Assembly: GCA_938743325.2 (NCBI GenBank)
Contig: OW568879.1
Location: 558,001-622,000, forward strand
Reading direction: 5' to 3'
Origin: Pycnococcus provasolii
Taxonomy: Eukaryota; Chlorophyta; Pseudoscourfieldiophyceae; Pseudoscourfieldiales; Pycnococcaceae
DNA: 64,000 nt
Part shown: positions 63,337 to 64,000 of the stretch, piece by piece
Numbering within the stretch: the first letter of the stretch is position 1
Layout of the letters: each line of letters opens with the position of its first letter
Position numbers and translations under genes: made by a program
The notes under the pieces: model-generated
Databases searched by the model: none
What the model was told of the DNA's origin: nothing
Seen by the model: the letters and a program-made list of their open reading frames with translations, nothing else

Positions 63337-63768
63337 CGCTCGCTGCGGTCGGTTGTGGTGATGGGGCCCGCTCGCTGCGTTGGGAAGAAGAAGAAGAAAG
63401 AGGGAGGGAGGGGTTTCTTCACATATCACATGACATAATGTGTCATAATGTGACATATCAGATATTTTCCTCCTCCTAACCCCTAACGCCCCAATCCAGG
63501 TTTTACCGAAAATATCGAAATCGGTTCCGATACGCGAACTAAAGATTATGTGACTCTTGGACTCTTTTTGTCGGACGTGACGACGCCATTTTTTATTCTT
63601 GGACTCTGTTTTTCGGAGACAATTATTTTTGGACTCATTCTGTCCAGTAACGAGGTATACAAATGATGTCAGAACCACGCCTTATGATGTCAGACCACGC
63701 CTTATCGCCAAATTTCGTGCGATATGCGATTCGACTCATCAGCACCACCACCACGACAAATACAAAAG
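63337..63768. promoter_or_regulatory. Divergent promoter region of two secreted-protein genes
   Basis: About 430 bp. Contents: TTAGGGGTTAGG on the minus strand (63474-63490), three TTGGACTC-based repeats (about 63552-63645), a 21/20-bp tandem duplication ATGATGTCAG(A)ACCACGCCTT (63663-63703) and an ATAATGTG/CATAATG motif set near 63430. It lies between divergently transcribed genes, so shared control is plausible. Confidence 0.55.
63663..63703. repeat. Tandem duplication of ATGATGTCAG-ACCACGCCTT
   Basis: Copy 1 is 63663-63683 and copy 2 is 63684-63703, differing by one A. It lies 66-106 bp upstream of the astacin-like start codon, so it is a candidate duplicated regulatory site. Confidence 0.85.
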
Positions 63769-64000
63769 ATGGCGGTCATGCTCTGCCGTACGACGAGTAG
63801 TTGTCTGGCAGTCGTCGTCGTCGTCATGCTCGTCGTCGCCAAGGTGGCTCATACCCGCCGGGATGTCGTCCGCAAGGGCAGGAGGTTGCCCAAAGGTGCT
63901 CGATTATTCGAGGGTGACATCATCATCAAGAGCGACTCCGATCGATGTCGTATGTCTCAGATGGGATACAACGTCAGCTTGCCAGAGGGTGGGTGCGACG
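63769..64000 (+). CDS. N-terminus of a probable astacin-like (M12A) metalloprotease precursor (cut by window edge)
   Basis: 77 codons visible from the ATGGCG at 63769. A signal peptide (MAVMLCRTTSSCLAVVVVVM followed by LVVAKVAHT) is followed by a basic stretch and GARLFEGDIIIKSDSDRCR. FEGDI matches the F-x-G-D propeptide motif whose Asp switches astacin zymogens off. The zinc site HExxH would lie beyond the window, so the assignment depends on this motif alone. It could be a different secreted protein. Confidence 0.5.
   Translation, partial: MAVMLCRTTSSCLAVVVVVMLVVAKVAHTRRDVVRKGRRLPKGARLFEGDIIIKSDSDRCRMSQMGYNVSLPEGGCD

Noticed and set aside
1-64000. tRNA, rRNA or CRISPR array
   Set aside because: No cloverleaf with intact T-arm, no rRNA core sequence and no regularly spaced repeat-spacer array was recognised. 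A dedicated tRNA scan would settle weak cases.

Overview
This window is nuclear DNA from a compact, intron-poor eukaryote that carries plastid-type genes, most likely a unicellular green alga. The evidence is as follows: long uninterrupted ORFs with eukaryotic domain architectures; only one clear spliceosomal intron (in BiP); ER chaperones ending in HDEL and KDEL; a PRPP synthetase with the plant/cyanobacterial GRESIAAKLVAN signature and a long leader; an ABC1K kinase with a transit-like leader; a RhoGAP-formin, an arrangement known from early plants; and TGTAA, the chlorophyte poly(A) signal, at or just after many stop codons. The assignment to green algae is an inference.

Layout: 0-11.5 kb holds a truncated secreted protein, an ABC1K kinase, an FAD monooxygenase, a possible Mediator subunit, a ParA-like ATPase, a KH-domain protein and BiP. 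11.5-15.6 kb is a head-to-head ER chaperone pair (BiP and GRP94) whose spacer holds a TIR-bearing MITE and a shared 12-mer about 155 bp from each start codon. 15.7-26 kb holds a Temptin/copper monooxygenase, PRPP synthetase, a YL1/VPS72-like subunit of SWR1-type chromatin remodellers, a seven-repeat RCC1 protein, a MAEA/GID9 ubiquitin-ligase subunit and a GST-like protein. 26-39.5 kb holds a giant filamin-repeat protein, a RhoGAP-FH1-FH2 formin with four C-terminal WH2-like repeats, and an inositol monophosphatase. 39.7-51 kb holds the INO80 ATPase, mitochondrial ATP synthase OSCP, an LRR-F-box protein and an Ariadne RBR ligase. 51-62 kb holds a potassium-channel-like protein with a large predicted extracellular domain, with a whole-looking Ty1/copia element (identical 216-bp LTRs, CCTCT target duplication) inserted immediately upstream. 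62-64 kb holds a secreted cysteine-rich tandem-repeat protein and the start of a probable astacin-type protease gene.

The genes do not form one pathway. Recurring themes are ER folding (BiP, GRP94), chromatin (VPS72, INO80), ubiquitin (MAEA, RBR, F-box), the actin cytoskeleton (formin, filamin repeats) and the secretory/cell-surface route. Intergenic spacers repeatedly carry short telomere-like TTAGGG/TTAGGGG clusters upstream of start codons. The most novel-looking items are the ectodomain-channel fusion, the formin with tandem WH2-like repeats, the BiP/GRP94 promoter symmetry and the stop codons embedded in TGTAA.
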